Origin: an uncultured Trueperaceae bacterium
GTDB lineage: Bacteria > Deinococcota > Deinococci > Deinococcales > Trueperaceae
Assembly: GCA_937907415.1 (NCBI GenBank)
Contig: CALCHY010000124.1
Span: forward strand, 1-10,811
Length of the DNA: 10,811 bases
Reading direction: 5' to 3'
This document shows positions 8,715 to 10,811 of the stretch, piece by piece. The number at the start of each line of letters is the position of its first letter. Position 1 is the stretch's first letter. The position numbers and the translations under genes are program-made. The notes below the pieces were generated by a model, which was not told where the DNA came from, made no database searches, and was given only the letters and a program-made list of their open reading frames with translations.

Positions 8715-9733
8715 TGTCGAACGGCGCCGCGCCGCAGGTGCCGTTGTGGGGCATACGCGCAGGGCGTGGGGACGAGGCGTACGAGATGTTCACCAAGGAC
8801 GGCGTTGTCGCGCTGGCCTGGCCCGGCACGCCGGACTTGGCGGCGCTGCCTGACGACCGCGAGGCGTTCAAGCAGGTCTACCGCCAGGTCTTCCCGGAGC
8901 GCTCGGATGGCAACGTCGTGACGGGCGCGAGTCAGCTCTACCGTTTCGTGCACGAGATGCGGGTAGGGGACCTGGTGGCGTACCCGTCGAAGCGGGATCG
9001 GCAAGTGCACCTGGGGCGCGTCGAGAGTGACTACCGCTTCGCACTTGAGGCGCCTTACCGCTTCTGCCACCAACGGCGGGTCCAGTGGCTGAAGCGTGTG
9101 CCGCGCACCAGCTACTCGCAAGGGGCGCTGTTCGAGCTGGGATCGGCGTTGACGCTATTCCAGGTGCGCAACTACCTTGACGAGCACTTGGCAGCGCTTG
9201 AGGGGCAGGTGGTGACACCTGTGGCGGAGCAGGACGAGACGGTGGCGCTGGTAGCGGAGGAGATCGAGACGACGACGCGTGACTTCGTCCTCAAGACAAT
9301 CGCGCGCGAGCTCAAAGGGCACCCGTTCGCAGCGTTCGTGGCCGACCTGCTCGAGGTGCTGGGCTACCGGACGCGCGTCTCCCCGCCGGGCCCGGACGGT
9401 GGCGTCGACATCCTCGCTCACCGGGACGAGCTAGGGTTCGAGCCGCCGATCATCAAGGTACAGGTGAAGTCCACCGAAGGCAGTGTCAGGGCGCCGGAGG
9501 TGCAGGCGCTTTACGGCAATGTCGCTGCCTCAGAGTTCGGTCTTCTCGTAACGCTGGGGGACTTCACGCCGCAGGGGCGGAACTTCGCCAACAGTAAGTC
9601 GAACCTGCGGCTGATCGACGGCGAGCAGCTCGTGAGCTTGGTGCTGGACCGGTACGAGCAGCTCGACTCGAAGTACAAGGGGTTGCTGCCGTTGCGGCGC
9701 GTTTACGTACCTGAGGCGGTCGACGTCGAGTAA
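8714..9733 (+). CDS. Mrr-type restriction endonuclease with N-terminal PUA/EVE-like domain
   Basis: 339 residues from ATG 8714, overlapping the methyltransferase stop as TGATG; GTG at 8705 would add three residues. The C-terminal half (about 200-315) is an Mrr-type PD-(D/E)XK domain: an FVADLLEVLGY helix (208-218), the GGVD turn with Asp232, then Gln250-Val-Lys252 in the QxK form common in Mrr enzymes, and an FGLLVTLGDFTPQG strand (275-288) and LIDGEQL (300-306). The N-terminal half (LWGIRAGRGDEA at 11-22; EMRVGDLVAYPSK at 81-93; HLGRV at 99-103) resembles PUA-superfamily (EVE-like) base-reading domains; that comparison is by eye and uncertain. Mrr enzymes cut DNA, often modified DNA. As the last gene of the operon it is likely the cleaving effector or a type IV-like second layer. 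It stands where no DrmC phospholipase-D gene is found. Its 3' end overlaps the convergent ParB gene. Confidence 0.88.
   Translation: MSNGAAPQVPLWGIRAGRGDEAYEMFTKDGVVALAWPGTPDLAALPDDREAFKQVYRQVFPERSDGNVVTGASQLYRFVHEMRVGDLVAYPSKRDRQVHLGRVESDYRFALEAPYRFCHQRRVQWLKRVPRTSYSQGALFELGSALTLFQVRNYLDEHLAALEGQVVTPVAEQDETVALVAEEIETTTRDFVLKTIARELKGHPFAAFVADLLEVLGYRTRVSPPGPDGGVDILAHRDELGFEPPIIKVQVKSTEGSVRAPEVQALYGNVAASEFGLLVTLGDFTPQGRNFANSKSNLRLIDGEQLVSLVLDRYEQLDSKYKGLLPLRRVYVPEAVDVE
9703..9733. other. Tail-to-tail overlap of the Mrr-like and ParB-like genes
   Basis: The stop TAA of the + strand gene is at 9731-9733 and the stop of the - strand gene is at 9703-9705 (TTA on the + strand), so 31 bases are shared. 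There is no intergenic space, and only a weak five-base inverted repeat (CGACG 9721-9725, CGTCG 9738-9742) without a T run, so no bidirectional terminator is evident. Confidence 0.85.
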
Positions 9734-10776
9734 GTGGCGTCGCTGTTGGTAGGCAGCTTGCGGTCCTCTCCGGCTCTCTTGTGCTGGGGACGTCGCTCGG
9801 AGGTTTCACGACCCGCGAGCTTTGCAAGTTCGTTGGCCAGGCGTTCGGCGCGAGCGCGGTCCTTGGAGCCCAGGTCTGGCCATGCTGTCTTGAGGGCGCG
9901 CTTCACCTGATCGAGTCGGGTGAAGAGATCGGTCTTGGGTGCATGCGACCCCTTCACTTCGTTGACGAGGCGGCGTAGCTGAGCGTGAGGTAGGTTCTGC
10001 TCGAGGGTTCGGTCGAGGAGAGTCTTGCGATAGGCTGCGTCCTGGACCTCTGACAGTAGGTTCGCCTTGGTGTAGTCGAGTTCGCCCGTTTCGCAGGCGC
10101 GTTGGACGTCGGGCGGGAGCTTCAGCAGTCTCAGGCGGTTCTTGACGAAGCTGGTGACGCTCATCCCGTCGCGCTCCCCGAGGAGGCCTTTGAGGAGCGT
10201 CTCGAGTTCGCTCGGTTCGATCTTTAGGGAAGTGCGGAGCGCTATGAGATTCTTGCCGCCGAGGGCGAGCAGACGGAGGGCCTCTGCTGCAGCGTGCCGG
10301 TCGGAAGGGAATTGCTCGCGGTACGTGGACCACTTGGACTGGCGCCCCAAGCGGCTGGCGACGAGGTCGAGGATCGCAATCGTCTCCTCGTAAGGGTTGA
10401 GGGGCTGGCGGAGGAGGTTCTCGGCGAGGGCGATCTGCGGGGCTTGGGCGACCAGGTGTGGGTCGAACAGGCAAATCACGGGCACGTCGGTGAGGCCTGC
10501 GAGGATGGCGGCGCGGCGCCGGCGTTCGCCGGCGATCACGGTGTAGGTCGGCTTCTCGTCTGGGCCGCTTTCGCGCAGGACGACAGTGAGTGGGTTGGTG
10601 ACGCCTTGGGCGCGGATCGAGTCGGCGAGGTCGCGTAGCGGGCCGTCCTCGAAGCGCCTGCGGGCGTTCTCCGGCGACGGTTGGAGCTGATCCAGTGGCA
10701 TCTCCGAGCGGTACCGCGTGGGCTGCGGCCGCTTCTCCTGTTGCTCCTGCTCTTGTTGCTTTTGCTTTTCTTGCAT
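9703..10776 (-). CDS. ParB/RepB/Spo0J-family DNA partition protein
   Basis: 357 residues from ATG at 10776-10774. Proteins of this family bind centromere-like DNA sites and segregate plasmids or chromosomes, usually with a ParA ATPase. A Gln/Lys/Glu-rich, low-complexity N-terminus (1-16) precedes the ParB N-terminal domain (about 24-125), which has the GERRRRAA nucleotide-binding box (83-90) and the ENLLRQPLNPYEE box (119-131). The DNA-binding helices around SFVKNRLRLLKLPPDVQRA (209-227) are displaced by roughly 55 residues (about 145-200) relative to ordinary chromosomal ParB, as I recall for Deinococcota ParB-like proteins. The C-terminus (about 322-357) is polar and probably disordered. 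No ParA gene is in the window. It faces the defence operon and is likely transcribed separately. It could be a plasmid or island maintenance gene, a second chromosome ParB, or a ParB-fold regulator; the family call is firm but the role is not. Confidence 0.9.
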   Translation of the reverse strand: MQEKQKQQEQEQQEKRPQPTRYRSEMPLDQLQPSPENARRRFEDGPLRDLADSIRAQGVTNPLTVVLRESGPDEKPTYTVIAGERRRRAAILAGLTDVPVICLFDPHLVAQAPQIALAENLLRQPLNPYEETIAILDLVASRLGRQSKWSTYREQFPSDRHAAAEALRLLALGGKNLIALRTSLKIEPSELETLLKGLLGERDGMSVTSFVKNRLRLLKLPPDVQRACETGELDYTKANLLSEVQDAAYRKTLLDRTLEQNLPHAQLRRLVNEVKGSHAPKTDLFTRLDQVKRALKTAWPDLGSKDRARAERLANELAKLAGRETSERRPQHKRAGEDRKLPTNSDATYSTSTASGT

Positions 10777-10809
10777 GGTCAGTCCTCTTGACCAGCGTAG
10801 GAGTGGTCT
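10776..10809. repeat. Three alternating half-sites in the ParB-gene leader
   Basis: On the + strand, TGGTCA (10776-10781), TGACCA (10789-10794) and TGGTCT (10804-10809, five of six bases matching the first) alternate in orientation with spacers of 7 and 9 bases. The first pair is a perfect six-base inverted repeat enclosing the Shine-Dalgarno of the ParB-like gene. This could be an operator for autoregulation or a small mRNA hairpin. Short arms mean chance cannot be excluded. Confidence 0.45.
10783..10788 (-). promoter_or_regulatory. Ribosome binding site for the ParB-like gene
   Basis: On the - strand the bases read AGAGGA, six bases before the ATG. This supports the long form with the Gln-rich N-terminus. 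The motif lies in the loop of an inverted repeat whose proximal arm touches the start codon. Confidence 0.7.
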
Positions 10810-10811
10810 TT

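Noticed and set aside
9721..9742. CGACG/CGTCG inverted repeat as a bidirectional terminator
   Set aside because: Arms are only five bases, the loop is 12 bases and no T tract follows on either strand.
10518..10533. Perfect hairpin GCCGGCG-TT-CGCCGGC
   Set aside because: It lies in the codons for the GERRRR nucleotide-binding box of the ParB-like protein, so arginine codons and high GC explain it; there is no T run as in a terminator.
1..10811. CRISPR array, tRNA or rRNA gene, insertion sequence
   Set aside because: No regularly spaced direct repeats, cloverleaf-like segments, transposase motifs or terminal inverted repeats were seen, and almost all bases belong to supported protein genes.

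Overview
The window is almost fully coding. It holds the 3' end of a large gene followed by three more genes on the + strand, and one convergent gene on the - strand. High GC (about 65-75% through most of the operon by hand-counted samples), GTG starts and 1-5 base stop/start overlaps suggest a GC-rich bacterium. The ParB-like protein resembles, from memory, those of Deinococcota plasmids or chromosomes; this placement is tentative, and an actinobacterial or other GC-rich host is not excluded.

Layout. (1) 2-1957: C-terminal part of a very large protein entering from the left edge. It reads like the end of a YprA-family helicase, with a zinc-knuckle segment, a DUF1998 (MZB-like) domain and, at the extreme C-terminus, a DUF559/Vsr-like PD-(D/E)XK nuclease. 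The helicase motor itself would lie upstream of the window. (2) 1954-4788: SNF2-type helicase of the DrmD family. (3) 4785-8714: 1309-residue N6-adenine DNA methyltransferase of the DrmMI / type IIG-like class. (4) 8714-9733: Mrr-type restriction endonuclease with an N-terminal domain that looks PUA/EVE-like. (5) 9703-10776, minus strand: ParB/RepB/Spo0J-family protein, overlapping gene 4 tail to tail by 31 bases.

Genes 1-4 are joined by GTGA, ATGA and TGATG overlaps and look like one translationally coupled operon. DrmD plus DrmMI plus a DUF1998 protein is the signature of class 1 DISARM-related phage defence. However, the DUF1998 part appears to be the tail of a helicase rather than a separate DrmB, no DrmC (phospholipase-D fold) gene is present in the window, and two other nuclease domains (DUF559-like and Mrr) occur instead. 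This fits the DISARM-related, YprA-helicase-centred systems that I recall being named ARMADA better than canonical DISARM. The likely scheme is that DrmMI marks host DNA, while the two helicases and two nucleases recognise and destroy unmarked or foreign DNA; this is inference from domains.

Other points: a clear GC dip (about 54%) in the target-recognition part of the methyltransferase, consistent with exchanged specificity, and three alternating TGGTCA/TGACCA-type half-sites around the ribosome binding site of the ParB gene. No tRNA, rRNA, CRISPR array, insertion sequence or convincing terminator was seen, and no gene-free stretch exceeds 300 bases.
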